Source: Pteria penguin (taxonomy: Eukaryota > Mollusca > Bivalvia > Pterioida > Pteriidae). From it: a stretch of DNA of 64,000 nucleotides. The stretch is taken from the NCBI GenBank assembly GCA_035048485.1, contig CM068580.1:42149585-42213584 (forward strand). The letters are read 5' to 3'. Under the pieces are notes generated by a model. The model was not told the DNA's origin. It was given only the letters and a program-made list of their open reading frames with translations, and made no database searches. Position numbers and translations under genes: made by a program. Positions 1 through 12,800 of the stretch are shown one piece after another; the stretch's first letter is position 1, and each line of letters begins with the position of its first letter.

Positions 1-1058
1 TGGTTTTTTTTTTTTTTTTTTGTAACGTAGGCATAAAGCACTGACACTTTTTTTCAATTCTTCTATATCAGTGATTTTCGATTACTGAGAATTGAACCGG
101 AATTAGCATATTATCCGAATCAACATATTTTCAGTAATCAACACTCAATCATTGACGATAATTATTTCATCATTGTGCATAATAAAACCTGACCTAGGTA
201 TCTTCATGATGTATCTTTATACCCAACATCAATTCAATACCTTTATCCATTCCTGCGATAATGAGCTGAAACTGCATATTTTTAGAAATTTTCAAAGTCC
301 AAAGGGGATAACTCTTACAAAAATAACTGAACCATATCTAAATTAAAACTTATCAACTTGACCTAGGTATCCTTAAGATGTATCTGTATACCAAATATAA
401 ATTCAATATATCTAGCTGTTCCTGAGAAAATGAAGAGAACTGCTAATTTATAGTAATTTTCAAAGTCCAAGGGGGATAATTCTCAGAAAAATTATTGAAC
501 CATAACCAAATTTGAACTTTACCTAAATATCCTTTAGACGTATCAGTATATCAAATATAAATTCAATATCTTTATTGGTTCCAGAGATCATGTGCGGAAA
601 CTGCAAATTTTAAGAAATTTCCTAAGTCTAAGGGGGAAAACTCTCACAAAAATTATTTAACCATAACCAGATTTTAATTTGACCTACTTATCATTTAGAT
701 GTATCAGTATATCAAATAAAAATTCAATATCTTTATTGGTTCCAGAGATAATGTGCGGAAACTGCAAATTTTAAGAAATTTCCTAATTCCATGGGGAATA
801 ACTCTGACAAAAATTATTGAACCATAACTAATTTTGTATTTGATCTAGATATACTTAAGATGTATCTGTATACCAAATATCCATTCAATATCTCTATCCG
901 TTCTTGAGGTAATGGGCGGAAACTGCTAATTTTAAGAAATTTCCTAAGTACAAGGGGGATACCTCTCACAAAAATTACTGAACCATAACCAAATTTGAAC
1001 TTGACCTAAATATCCTTTAGATGTTTTGTCTTGGTTTTTTTTCTTTTTTTTTTTTTTT
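1..1058. repeat. ~163-bp tandem repeat array, bounded by poly(T)
   Basis: A short anchor resembling 'gacctaggtatc' recurs near 191, 360, 520, 680, 842 and 1003, a spacing of 160-169 bp. Each unit also carries 'aactctcacaaaaatta' and 'aaggggga' blocks. Five complete units and one partial unit are visible, diverged by perhaps 10-20%. A poly(T) run opens the window (3-21) and another closes the array (1031-1058). No coding potential was seen. It resembles the short non-coding tandem repeats common in bivalve genomes. Confidence 0.85.
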
Positions 1059-2786
1059 TGCAATGATATTAGGGTCAACTGGCTAAAACTTTCACAAAGT
1101 TCCTGTACATGTGACGTCACAAGTCACAATCCAAGCATTGATTAAGGTCTTGATCTTGATGACAAGTGGTTTGTCATCCATAAGGTTATGTCAGTATAGG
1201 GAGAAATGATACAAGAGGGGTAAACAGAGTGTGAAATATTAACATGTCTTTACTCTATTCATAAATAAATGAAACAATAAGCAAATAGTATTTGCCGACT
1301 AGCTCGAGAAGCGTACGTGAAAGCCGGAGTTTAAATTTATCAAAAGCAAAACAATTTATCCTGTGTCATAATTTTCAAACAGGACCAAAATTACTGTATG
1401 TAAATATACATGAAACTTTAACGACATTCATGAACCATACATGACGTCGTGGATGTTATAAAAGACATGAAAATATGTAATATAATATCAGTTCACATTG
1501 CACAAATTATCAAACCCAGGGAAAAACAGAGATAAAAAACTTGTCGGTAAAAAGCTCTGAAAATGGGTAGGATAATTTATCCCCTATTCTCATACAAAAT
1601 TAAAAAGAATTAGATGCGTACAGCTTGAGAAACGAGCTAGAACTGATAATCCACGCTGTATTACTCTACTCGACCTTGACTACCACGTGACCAGAACACA
1701 CGAGTATTCGAATAGCCTCATAGGCCACACTAAATAATTTCTTTCGAACCACAAAGACAAATATTTTCCGCTATGCTACGTAACGCGGAAAACTTTTATA
1801 AGTGACGATTGAGGGAGTATGGTACAAACAGCGACGAGGGATTGGCAGGTATATTATAACAAGACTTTCACAATAATAACGACTACTTCTATTTTTAGCA
1901 AACTATATCTCTAGAGAAAAACCGAGAGCAACATTCGGTTTTCAGAACTTATCTGATTTTCTGAATCACAAGATGCCGTGTATTTATTTTTAGGTACATC
2001 TATGGTGAAGAGAAAATCAATACCAGAATATCAAACGGAGAATGAATTAAGGGGTTAACATTCTTGATGTTTTGGGTTTGCTTTATTTTTTTTAAATAAC
2101 TCGACATCATAACTTTGTACAACCCCACTTCGATGAGACGCATGCTACGCCAATTTTTAACGAACTTTCGCTTCCCGGACGACTCGACGTTACGTAGGTA
2201 CAAGTAAAGGGCGAGGTTGTTCCGAATGCACCTTGCTGAGAAGGCCACGTCTATTTTTAGCAAACTTCATCACATCGCTCACAATCAACTTGACGTCAAG
2301 TAATTATTTTAGGCCTTAGGTACCCCAGAATAGCATACGGGTAAAGAATTTAAGGGTGAACATTCTAAATGTTTTGTTTTATGAAATAAGTTCACATTAG
2401 TATTCTGTTCAATGCAATCTTGCTAAGACAGCTGCGTCTTTATTTATAATAGCAAACTTTAAAACATAGCATTGAGATAAATTTACATCAATTGGCCGGG
2501 GTTTTCCTTGACATTTCTAATTTTCTGAAACTTAATGTCGTCATAGGCTAATTTATATAATAAGGGAAATGATTTCATTAAAATTTTGTACAACCCAATC
2601 CGTTTCACACTAGATAAACCGAAAGTATAAAAACAGGATCAAGTGTACACATAACGTCACTTGATGACCTTGATAGTGTACATTTAGATAATAAAATCTA
2701 GTTTCACTTTAAGCACTCATTTTCAGAAAAGGTACATGGTGAGTCAGATTCATTGAATCGGATTTATTAATACTCTTTTGGAATTG
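1059..2786. other. Intergenic, partly degenerate tandem repeat
   Basis: No gene is recognised. From about 1880 to 2640 three diverged segments share phrases such as 'tttttagcaaact' (near 1896, 2252 and 2450) and 'gtacaaccc' (near 2117 and 2587). This suggests an old tandem repeat. A minus-strand open frame at 2000-2263 falls in it and is probably incidental. The segment ends at the TATA box of the oxygenase gene. Confidence 0.5.
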
Positions 2787-2795
2787 TATATAAAA
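2787..2795 (+). promoter_or_regulatory. TATA box of the oxygenase gene
   Basis: TATATAAAA lies 44 bp before the proposed start codon at 2839. A start of transcription about 30 bp downstream (near 2817) would give a leader of only about 20 nt. That fits the compact first exon ending at a good donor at 2859. Position and consensus are seen directly; use of the site is inferred. Confidence 0.6.
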
Positions 2796-2838
2796 TGGCA
2801 ATCTGTCAGCAGCATTATTATACAATGACGAACAGAAC

Positions 2839-5784
2839 ATGGAAAACATTTTATCAAGGTAGGCCTAGTGTAAAAATTTTCTGATATATGTTTTATTTTA
2901 ACAATAAATGAGGCAGACTATTTATGTCAGCTTTTGTGGATCTCAAAGCGATCAAAATAATCAACTATATATTATGTGTAAATATACTATGTATATTTTG
3001 ATATAGCATTTGGGCAAAGATTTAAGTTCAACATATTATTTACTTATACATGTATATCAAAATGTCCTGTTCGGAGTAAAAAAATCCAGGCTTCTGAGTG
3101 GATATGATTGAATTGCTATTTATGGACTATCTGTTGACAAACAACAATATTACAATTTTGTTGATAGGTCAGTATTTTTCACATCAAGTGTAAAAAATAT
3201 TTTCAGCAAGCACATTTTTTGCAGAATGAGGGTAAGTTCAAACAAGGTAAATTTTGAAAAAGGAATGCCACGGTGAGATTGTGAGACACGCTGAGACCCC
3301 CCTCCCCCACCCCTATCTGCCCCCTCAATATATATTGTTTCTGACTTCTTTGTTTGCTTGTCTGTTGTCAACTTTAACCTTCGTCATGAGTTTTGAATCG
3401 TGAGAGATGGAAACTTCGTATTTGGCATACATACTTCACTAAATAAAGCCCTGTCAAAGTCCCAAGGTAATTGACCTCGTGACCTTGACAGTGACCTTTG
3501 ACATTTCAATTATTTTGGAAGCTTTTTTATTTTAATGGGGGATCTTCCTTTGTATTGAAATGTAAATGAAGCTTCAAATGACATTCCTTTTTATAGAAAC
3601 TTCACATGTAACCCTATGGAAAACTGATTGCTATCCTTTGATACCGTAATGGAAATGTATCAGAAAGTTACCAACCTTTTATAAACAGTGGAGCAATCTC
3701 GAAATCAATTAACCCCATGCGCGGATACAGAGGGGGGGTTAGGGGGGTCTGGACCCCCCCCTGGAATCAGAAAATTTTACCAAAAAAAGGTAATATTTGG
3801 GCATTTTTGGGGTTGGACCCCCCCCCTCATCTAAGAGAAAAATTTACCTTTTTTGGTTGGACCCCCTCTGACAAAAATTTCTGGATCCGCGCATGAACCC
3901 GGATCGTCCGGACTACAAGCCAAACACTTAACCACATTAAGTTTGCCCCTCAAATTTGATCTGAATGTGACTTTGTGAATTCAATTGTTAGATTTCAAAA
4001 AGCATACGCAATACGTAAAAAGGATTTTATATTGTAAAATCAGCTTACGGGAAAAGCGAAAGTCGTTCCGAATTATTACCAATAATGATTCTCATTTTGA
4101 CACTATTTTCAGATAATATACACATACTACTAAGCAGAGACATGCAACTGTTGTATGACTGATTTAAGTAACTACTGCACCTTGTAAATTTCACCATACC
4201 TACCAAGGACAATGTATTACTTCAACATATACAGTTTTAAATTTGAAAATACAAATTTACATATGAATCTATACATAATAATTTTTCTTTTTTTTCAAGG
4301 GCTGAAATTTTGGAATCTTTGGAGAGGGATTCAGTCGTCGTCATTCGAAGAGTACTGACCGACACAGAATGTGACAGCTTTATCCGACAGTACAAAGACT
4401 GGTACAGCAATTTTACTGGAGACAGAAGACGGTATCTCCGTCAGCGACAATCTGTTATACAGAACTTCTGGGTCGGTCACATTGAACCATCGTGGAAAAT
4501 CAGATTATTAGTGAAGCCAGTTTTTGAACGAATATGGGATACGGAAAAACTTTTGACAAGTGTAGACGGCGTTGCGATTTCATCTCCTCCCGAACAAGGT
4601 ACTGTTTTAATAATGGACTATGGGAATGGCTTTCTATCGCGTGGGTGGGAGGAGGAGGGGACGGGTATTCAAACGTATAAAGTGTAAACTAATCACTATG
4701 AAGCAAAATGTCCAATTCAAGGATAAAACAAACACAAAATATAATATTCTATGGTCAATCTAAAGAGAATACTTTAAAACATTGTAAGTGTATTTTCTAT
4801 GCAGAGTGTATACATGCGAGGTTCGCTTCTTTTACACACTCAGTTGTGTGTGTATGTAGGAGGAATAAGCCTCTCGTGACGCAGGGGCGACAACCATTGT
4901 TCAAAGAAGATTAAACATCGTTGTTACTGAAAAATTACTGAAAGCGACGAAATACCCCAATTCACCATTTCACAACGAGAAGTTATGCAAAGATTATTAA
5001 TTTTTCAAACACTAGTGTATAATTGGAATGCCCTAAAATGTTATCGCCATTACCATGTAAAACTGAAGCATATTATATATTGTCATTTTCAGAGGGTGAA
5101 GGTTTCAACATGAAGAATCCAGAGTATCGATCTAACACTGACGCCTGGTTACACCTTGATCAGGGAGGTAGAAGGAAGGGTCGTCACGCAATTCAAGGAG
5201 CTGTCTATCTAGAAGAATCCAAGTGCACCGACTACTGCTTTAGGATAATGAGAGGATCAGAACGGTACCACGAAGAGTTCTTCCAGACCTTTCGACCAAA
5301 TGAAAAGCTTTCCACAACATTTTTCAAACTAAAACCAAAAGAAATTGCCTGGTTTGAAAGTAAAGGCTGTGAAACTGTTTTTGTCGAGGTACCAAAAGGA
5401 AGCATGATATTGTGGGATTCAAGAACAGTTCATGACAACCTTCCGCCAGAAAGAGGAAGGCCCGATTGTGATAGATGGCGCCACGTTACTTTTGTTACCA
5501 TGACACCAGCTATATGGGCAAGCGAAGATGATTTAAAGCTTAAAAGATCCTTATACAACAAAAAGCTAATGTCGTCCCATTGGTCATCACAGGGAATAAA
5601 AATTCTTGGAAATTACACTGGAAGAAAAAGGAAATATAACGGAGAAGTCCAAGCAAGTTTTATGGAGTTGAAATCTCTACCCGCCCTCGCTACTTCTGCT
5701 CAAGTGAAGCGCCTCCTTGGGGTCAAATCATACGATTTTGATGATGGGAAATCAAATGGACCTCCGAAACCGGTTTGGTGTTAA
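2839..5784 (+). CDS. Phytanoyl-CoA dioxygenase-like 2OG/Fe(II) oxygenase, three exons
   Basis: Exons: 2839-2858, 4300-4598, 5093-5784 (1011 nt, 336 aa). All junctions are GT/AG and phases agree (AG|G, then G|AG). The start is the second ATG of the leader, because only that frame joins exon 2; its context (A at -3, G at +4) is strong. The protein starts MENILSRAEILESLERDSVV. It contains W-L-H127-L-D129, a typical HxD iron-ligand pair. The distal ligand is probably H220 in ILWDSRTVHDN, inside the second strand pair, followed by arginines (R229, R234, R236), one of which should hold the 2-oxoglutarate carboxylate. This order is that of the phytanoyl-CoA dioxygenase (PhyH) fold. There is no signal peptide or membrane segment, so it is probably cytosolic. 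Substrate is unknown; many animal paralogues are uncharacterised. Intron 1 carries a dispersed repeat and a MITE-like element. A polyadenylation signal follows at 6018. Confidence 0.85.
3083..3652 (+). repeat. Dispersed repeat, copy 1 (intron 1 of oxygenase gene)
   Basis: Blocks of this segment recur in the same order and orientation at 25668-26040 inside annexin intron 1. Shared blocks include 'tttcagcaagcacatttt', 'ggtaagttca', 'gccacggtga', 'ctatggaaaact' and 'tgataccgtaa'. The copies differ by indels, and this one has about 200 extra bases in the second half. No open frame or terminal repeat was recognised. Confidence 0.7.
3716..3895. mobile_element. MITE-like element with 'catgcgcggat' inverted ends
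   Basis: The left end reads CATGCGCGGAT and the right end ATCCGCGCATG, an exact inverted pair about 180 bp apart. The interior is rich in G and C runs ('ggaccccccc') and has its own inverted halves ('aaaaggtaatattt' versus 'aaatttaccttttt'). It is short and non-coding. It sits in intron 1 of the oxygenase gene and shares the 'ggatccgcgc' end with elements near 31127, 37793 and 59196. Confidence 0.65.
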
Positions 5785-6017
5785 AATTCTAAAACTTGGA
5801 AGGAAAGGGGGGGGGGGGGTTAGTTGCCAGTTGGAAAACAATGAATATGCTCTCGAATAGCATTGTTTATTTTTACATTTGTTACATTACACGGAAATGA
5901 ACTATATTATGAATTGTGATAAATAATTCTGTAAACTTTTTACAATTAATATATACAAGTATTTATATTTATCATTTTGTAATTAGCATTATGTTTTCAA
6001 TGTTATCAATTATTTGT

Positions 6018-6023
6018 AATAAA
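6018..6023 (+). terminator. Polyadenylation signal AATAAA of the oxygenase gene
   Basis: The first canonical AATAAA after the stop codon (5782-5784) is here, 234 nt downstream, in AT-rich sequence. Before it is a poly(G) run at 5808-5819. Confidence 0.5.
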
Positions 6024-6289
6024 ACGACTATAGTAATTATTGCCCTTTGCATTATCATTCATTGTACCGAATCCAGTTGTTACTGAGGAATAGGCGCTAA
6101 ATACGACCATGACTTGTTTACTTCCAATGAATAATCATTCACTGGTCAGTACACATTATGCACGCTACAATTCGTGTAATGTTAATTATGAGGGGGTGGA
6201 CAGGATGAGCGGGAGGGGATAGGGGAGGGGAGGCAAGGGGGTCGGGAGTGGAGACAGAGATGGGAAGGAGAGGTTCTTATAAAAAAAAA

Positions 6290-6380
6290 ACCCCAATAAT
6301 AATAATAATAATAAGAAGAAAATAATAATAATAATAATGATAATAATAATAATAATAATAAGAAGAAGAAGAAGAATAAA
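6290..6380. repeat. (AAT)n/(AAG)n microsatellite
   Basis: Nearly uninterrupted AAT and AAG trinucleotides. They produce low-complexity open frames on the minus strand that are not genes. Confidence 0.9.
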
Positions 6381-6392
6381 TACAATAAAGTG

Positions 6393-6653
6393 AAAAAATG
6401 ATGGCATCGAAGACGTTACAATTACTGATGTTATCGAACCCATTCCTAATTCTTCTTTTAACTTTGATGACTTCGAAATTTCGTTGGACAAGAATGCATA
6501 TCCTCGCCTTAAAGGAAATTTTGAATCTGATGGCATGTCACTTCAAGCGGAGGCCCTCCAGATAGAAGAGAATTTTACAAATGTTCCAATTCAGAGTCAG
6601 CAGACGAGGCAAAGATATAAAAAGACCAAGGTATCTGATAGAATATATATATA
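6393..6653 (+). CDS. Unassigned open segment, possible exon
   Basis: An open frame without an initial ATG follows a TGA near 6390 and encodes about 86 residues, ending in a TAA at 6653. The composition looks protein-like: acidic and mixed (EDVTITDVIEPIPNSSFNFD, then KTKV near the end). A possible donor AAG|GTATCT lies near 6631. It could be an exon, a retroelement relic or chance. I do not recognise the product and see no matching acceptor, since a trinucleotide repeat lies directly upstream. Confidence 0.25.
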
Positions 6654-6803
6654 AGTGAATACAATTATGACATCCCCATTATGCTTTGACAGACACTAGC
6701 AACAATTAACAAATACAGACAAACACTACATGCGATATCGCGCAAAATGCCTTTAATATCTACATGCATCGTGATAGTTGCAGTGCATATGGTTTGTGGA
6801 CTG

Positions 6804-9800
6804 TCACATATCGGTAATGCGTCTCAACGCCTAAATAGAAAATATTCATGGGGTAGGGGATAGGAGGGGGAAAGGGCTAACCCCCCTATCTGTCCCCTCA
6901 ATTATACTGATGAATAGAATCGCGACAGCATTCATTCTGTATCATGTGTATGATTAGTTGTACGATTTTAGCGGGATTCATATGAATTGTCTTATAACTA
7001 TGCTAACTCCAATGTGTTGCAAGATATGGCCGTTTGATTGGCGTTTTACGTTGCTTTCAACAAGTTTTCCGTTATACTGCGACACAGACGTAGGAGGTAA
7101 CCGACCTCTTAAATATAGGGACGCAATCGAACTCAGAGCGTCTGTGCCGCAAGCCAAGCCTGCTTCTAATGGACATGAAGTTGGACAATCACACTCATCA
7201 GGTTAAACTAATTCATGACTGCACTTATACAGTACTTTTACTTTCAACACAGTTGGAACATCCTACGGCCTTTTCAGTCAAGTTTCGACGTGTATGAACT
7301 GATGTAGAAATTCTCCCTATTGCTTTCGACATTTCTTCACCAAGATGCGATTTGTTCAAATGAGTCATCACTCATTAGTTACAGGATTGCACATAAGTTT
7401 CTATCATATAATGGCCTATATCATTCACAAGAACGAAATATCCCCAAGAAAAGGCTTTAAATCAATTTTAAACCTTAAATATTTTTTTTTGCAGAAGTTG
7501 AATATTCATTACTCTTACCTGAACGCTATGCTTTTTGAAAACCCTCTGAATCAACATCAAATATGTATACGAAATACCCATAAAATTCCAAAGTAGTATA
7601 ACAAAAGCAGTAATACCACTACAGAATGTGCTGACAACCAGGATGGCAGCCGCTCTCTGTGTAACATTGGCAAAACTTGCTGATGACCCGAGATACCTAA
7701 CAAATATCAAATGTATATCAAAATGCACGAGACGGGACTCGTTTCTCGATAAAAGCAGTCATTGTTTCAGCTTTGATATCAATTAACACCTCAAGTTGGC
7801 CGTCGATTTAAACACTATGAATTAGTCAGGTAGGCCTTATCTGAGTTGAATGATTGCATAAAACGAGTTTAGAAATACTCTACTTGCTGTTGTTTACTGA
7901 TTTTTATTGCTTTTGTGTGTATACAACATGATATAATAGATAACACAATACACAGCATTCAATAATGCAAACGACAACAATAACCATTAGAAATGTTATA
8001 TTATCAAACTACAGAAATATCCACTAATACGATTGCATAATCAGACTACAGACGGTATCCACTCATACCGGTAAAAGTGAAAGTACAAAAGTGTATCCAA
8101 TAATAACTTAAAAGGTATTCACCAAAATATTGTATCACATTATAAAGGCAGCCTCTTATGCCATGATCAAACTACCACCTTGTCCACCATTACCATTATA
8201 TTACCACACTATAACAGTACCAGCTGATGCCATTGTATTATGAAACTGCATCTAATACCATACCATATCAACCAACACAATTTCATGATTCCCCGGTCTC
8301 TCTTTATACCAGTTAATTATCAAATTGGAATAGTATCCACAGTAATACCATTCAATTCTCAAATTACAACTTTCGGAATGAAAAAACATATCAATACTTC
8401 TTTGAATAAATCTTTTAAAACAATGGCTCACAAAATATTGTAAATATGTGCGTCAGAATTATAGAAAAGTCAAAAGACTTTTTAAAAATTTTGGTGGTGA
8501 TATCGTTTAGAGTTTACATGCACGAACAAGAAACCGTCAAAGACGGTTGAACTGATTGCAAAGCAACAAGCTAAAGCAAAATCAATGTGCTTACTGAAGC
8601 GTGAGATCTACGTCAAGGTCACCAATTTTAGCATCAGTCAAGAAGAACTCACCAACGTCTACAATCTTACCAAGTTTTACGTAGGTAACATCAATGGTAT
8701 GCAAGAAATCAAGCTAAACGCAAAATCAGTTTGTGGTTACCGAAGCATGATATCAAGGTCAAGGTTATCAAATGTCGCATCAGTCGGGGAGAACTCGTCA
8801 ATGTCTACAATCTACAAACCTTCCAAGTTTGAAGTAGATTTCATTAATGGTATTCAAGAAATCAAGCTAAATGCAAATTATTGACGCCGGACGGACAGAC
8901 AGTTTACGCCAATTCATACACTGGATTTGCTATATAATCCGGTCAAAAAAACTGTACAAATGTATGAACACACCTTAAAGAATTCAGTTAGTGAGCACAA
9001 GCTTAACATAAAAATAACTTAAGGTACATGATTTCTAAAAATTTTAAGAATCCTGGAAAATTCTAAAATGAAGTGAGATCACTAAATTTTTTAAACCATC
9101 TGCCACTAAATGGGCTTTATGAGTTTTTAAAGACATCAACGACAAGACAGAAGACCTGATTTTAACAATCGATGTACAGTCAAAGGAAGAATTGAATATT
9201 TTATCAAAGTTTAATGTTAACATAGATATCAATGAGTGTATAACTGAAAGAGAGGTTGGATATGCATGAAATGTTTAAGTCTTAATAGAAGTATGGGTGA
9301 TTATATAGAGATCGAATACATCAAATCTAAAACTGACGATGTGTTACCTTGGTATGTATCATTATTTATTGTTATATTCCATACAAGTATTGTACCTTCT
9401 TCTTGGTTAGCTGGTATTATAGTACCAATTTACAAAAACAAGGCTGATCCAAACAATCCAGTTAACTATAGACTTAATATGCTTTAGGTGACGACCATTT
9501 GATTCGGGGGGCTGGCAAATTTGGTCGAGTCAGATTATTTATTTTCAGATCTTTGAAGGATAGAACATTAATTTCCTTAATATCCTGGGACAGATTATTT
9601 ATTTTCTTGACTTTTCTGTCGCCAATATATACTTGTTAGAACTGCATTGTAATATATGCCATTAACACACATCCTTCTATAATTATATTTTGTTAACAAA
9701 ACACATTCTAATATAAAGTAAACTCAACAAATAATATGCAAACAATACTTTAATTGCATAGGTCTTTATACTACTAGTTTCTATGGTGAAGTGTATAGTC

Positions 9801-12800
9801 TCTCTCAGTCTCTAGTATCCATTTATCACTATAATAGGATGTGTGAAGAAGTGTTTCTGATTTGGCTTCCTGTCCGAATGATTATATTTTATGTTTTTAA
9901 CTCACTTTGAACTGTCTTATTTAATGCAAAAAAGCATTTCATAAATATTTTTCATGTATTGATTTTTCACATTTCTAACTTTATCTTCACTACTCCTTCA
10001 TTAAAGCTTGGTACATATTAAGCAAAGATGTTCCTCATGTACCATTTTACACGTTTTAAAAGTTTTAAAGAAACTAAAGACTTGTGGCCATCTACAATCA
10101 TTGTTCAATATCATTGTGCAATGTTTTCTATGTCTAAGGTGAACAATATAAGCTCATTTAGGACTCTTTTTACTTTTGTTATTATGTATGTTAAGTGAAG
10201 ATACACATTTTTGTTGTCTTACTTTTGTTCTCATTTTAAAGTTATGTTGGTGTTTATTTTACATTTGAATAAATGTGTTAAAATAATTTGACGAATGTTC
10301 TGTTGCACTGATTTGATTAAAATGTAAAAGGAATGAAACACTGTCAACAAATATGGCCACCATAAATTTTGAAAATGCACATGATTTGATTTAAACTTTG
10401 CATATGTGCTCAAGTGAGAGATGAGACAAATACATTTTAACGTTAAAATATTGGTGTGCCTGGCATATAAATAAGGGGCGGACAACATGAGGGGAAATTT
10501 GGGGAAAGGGATTGGAAATTGGCGGCAAGGTGACGTGAATTACACTATTCCGAACAAGAATCTGAAGAGAAAATTCCTCAGAAAGCAGATGATAGAACCC
10601 TTGTTCCCTGTCTGCCCCTCAAAATGGACATACAAATATATTAAAAAAAAATTCTATCAAGTTTTGTTGAACGTATTGAATAGCACGATTTGTCTAATGC
10701 TATAAATTCCGCTGAAATATGAGTTGCACAGTTAAACTACTATATATTATAGTATATGGAACAATCGGGCGAGCGAAGTGAGCCGGAAAAATTCAACATT
10801 CAGCTTTATATTTGCAAGATCTAGTATATGTACAGGCTAGTAGCTAGAATATTTATTTTCATTTCAGTCAAAGCCAGATTTTTATTTCCAGCATTTTCAG
10901 GGCCAGAATCAAAATGTGCCAGCCCCCTCCCCGAATCAAACAGTCGTCCCCTTACTTAGTTGTATTAGAAAATTATTTACTTAAATCCTCAATTTCAGAC
11001 ATGCTCAATTTGCTGATGAAGCTAAACTGGTATTTAATAATCAAGCAGGATTTCGTAAAAAGTATTCTTGTGCAGACCACGTTTAAACCATACTATATTA
11101 ATTAATCGAATTATTCAAGAAAAAAAAACATAGAAAGTCACATTGTTCATTTATTGATTCTGAAAAAGCTTTAGACTTGGACTTTGTAATTAAATTTTGA
11201 AAAGTAACATAAATGGCAAATGTATTGCAGTAATTTCAATATGTACAATGGAATTGAAGATGAAATTATAGCAAATTTTACGTGTTCTGACAGTTTTCCT
11301 TGTAAAAGAAGAGTACGTCAGGGTGAGAACTTGTCGCCATTATATTTCAGGTACTTTTGAATGACCTTGAATCATTTATAAAAACTCGTGGTATTACTTG
11401 GTATATTCAATATCACAAAAACTGAGGAAGAATTTGATGTACATTTAGATTTACTTACACTATGATATGCAGATAATACAGTATTGATGTCAGAAACGCC
11501 ACATGGCTCAACCTTTTCCATTTGTATTGTAATGAATGGCGTTAAAGGTCAGTGTTATTTTGGTAAAGGAATGAAACTCCAAAACTCGAAATTTTATTAT
11601 GATTTATTTTGATTTCTTTATTATGATGCACATGAAATTAAAATGGTTGACAATTTCAAATATTTAGGTGTACTTTAATCAAAGACATGAATCTAATATA
11701 CGAAATCTACTATCTTGGTCTAATTATATTGAATTGATTTTAAATACATGTGGACTGTTATATGTTTGGAAAAACCGATCTTTACATAAATTGGCTGAAA
11801 TACACTGTTTTTAAATCATTTGTATAATCAATTTATCCAAGCCTGGAACAGCAATGTTTTTGATTCATCTAAAGGTATAAATTAAGAATAAGAATATCTA
11901 AAACTGACCTCTTATTTGAAAACTATTATTGAAACTAGCGTGGGAAAAGGCTGAATTAGTATGCCCGTTTAGAACAGAAAATTTCAAATTACCTATAGGA
12001 ACAGGTAAACAGAAAAAATTACAAAAAAAAGCGAGAGAATGTGTAATATTTATCATTTGAATGATTTAGGCAATGAATTCCACTGCCTGTTCAGATGCAC
12101 TGACCCAGTTATCTTACCGTAAATGCAAGACAGTTTTAAAGAAATATTACTAGCCTATGTAAACCCTACACTATTCTTAAAAATCAGACGCTCAACCCGT
12201 TCTCGTTCCAGTGATAAAGTAAATGAATGGGAGCGGATCGAGGGTCTGAAAGTGCTACCCTTAAGCATGTCAGTGCGGGCTCAAGTAAATGGGAGAAAAT
12301 ACAATGAAATCCAGAAAATTAGATATAATATATCATAAAACTCTCAAACAACTCTTGGCAACATAGATAAAAATATTTGACAGATATATACAGCGAGTTT
12401 CGTCTCGGAATCTTAACTCACTCGGAACCAATATTTGATGGACAGAAGAGGCAATGTCACGATTTTTATCTCAGCGCTTTAGCTCACTCGGAGCTAAATT
12501 CGACAGAGATGAGAGGCTCCACATATAGCGAATTCTGGCTCAGCGTTTTAGCTCACTCGGAGCCAATATTCGACAGAGACGAGAGGCTCTATATATAGTG
12601 AGTTCTGGCTCAACCGTCTAGCTCACTCGAAAGCCAAGTTCGACAGAGATGCGAGGCTCTATGTACAGTGCGTTCTGGCTCAGCGTTTTAGCTCACTCGG
12701 AAGCAATATTCGACAAAACTTTGAGGCTCCATGTATAGTACGTTTTGTCTCAGGACTTAAACTCACTTGAAACCAATATTCGACAGAGATGAGAGACTCT

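Noticed and set aside
6182..6536. Minus-strand frames rich in Ile/Leu/Phe that look like membrane proteins
   Set aside because: They arise from the AAT/AAG microsatellite and G-rich DNA.
12123..12338. Short frames at the LINE/satellite junction
   Set aside because: LINE tail and satellite sequence; no coherent product.
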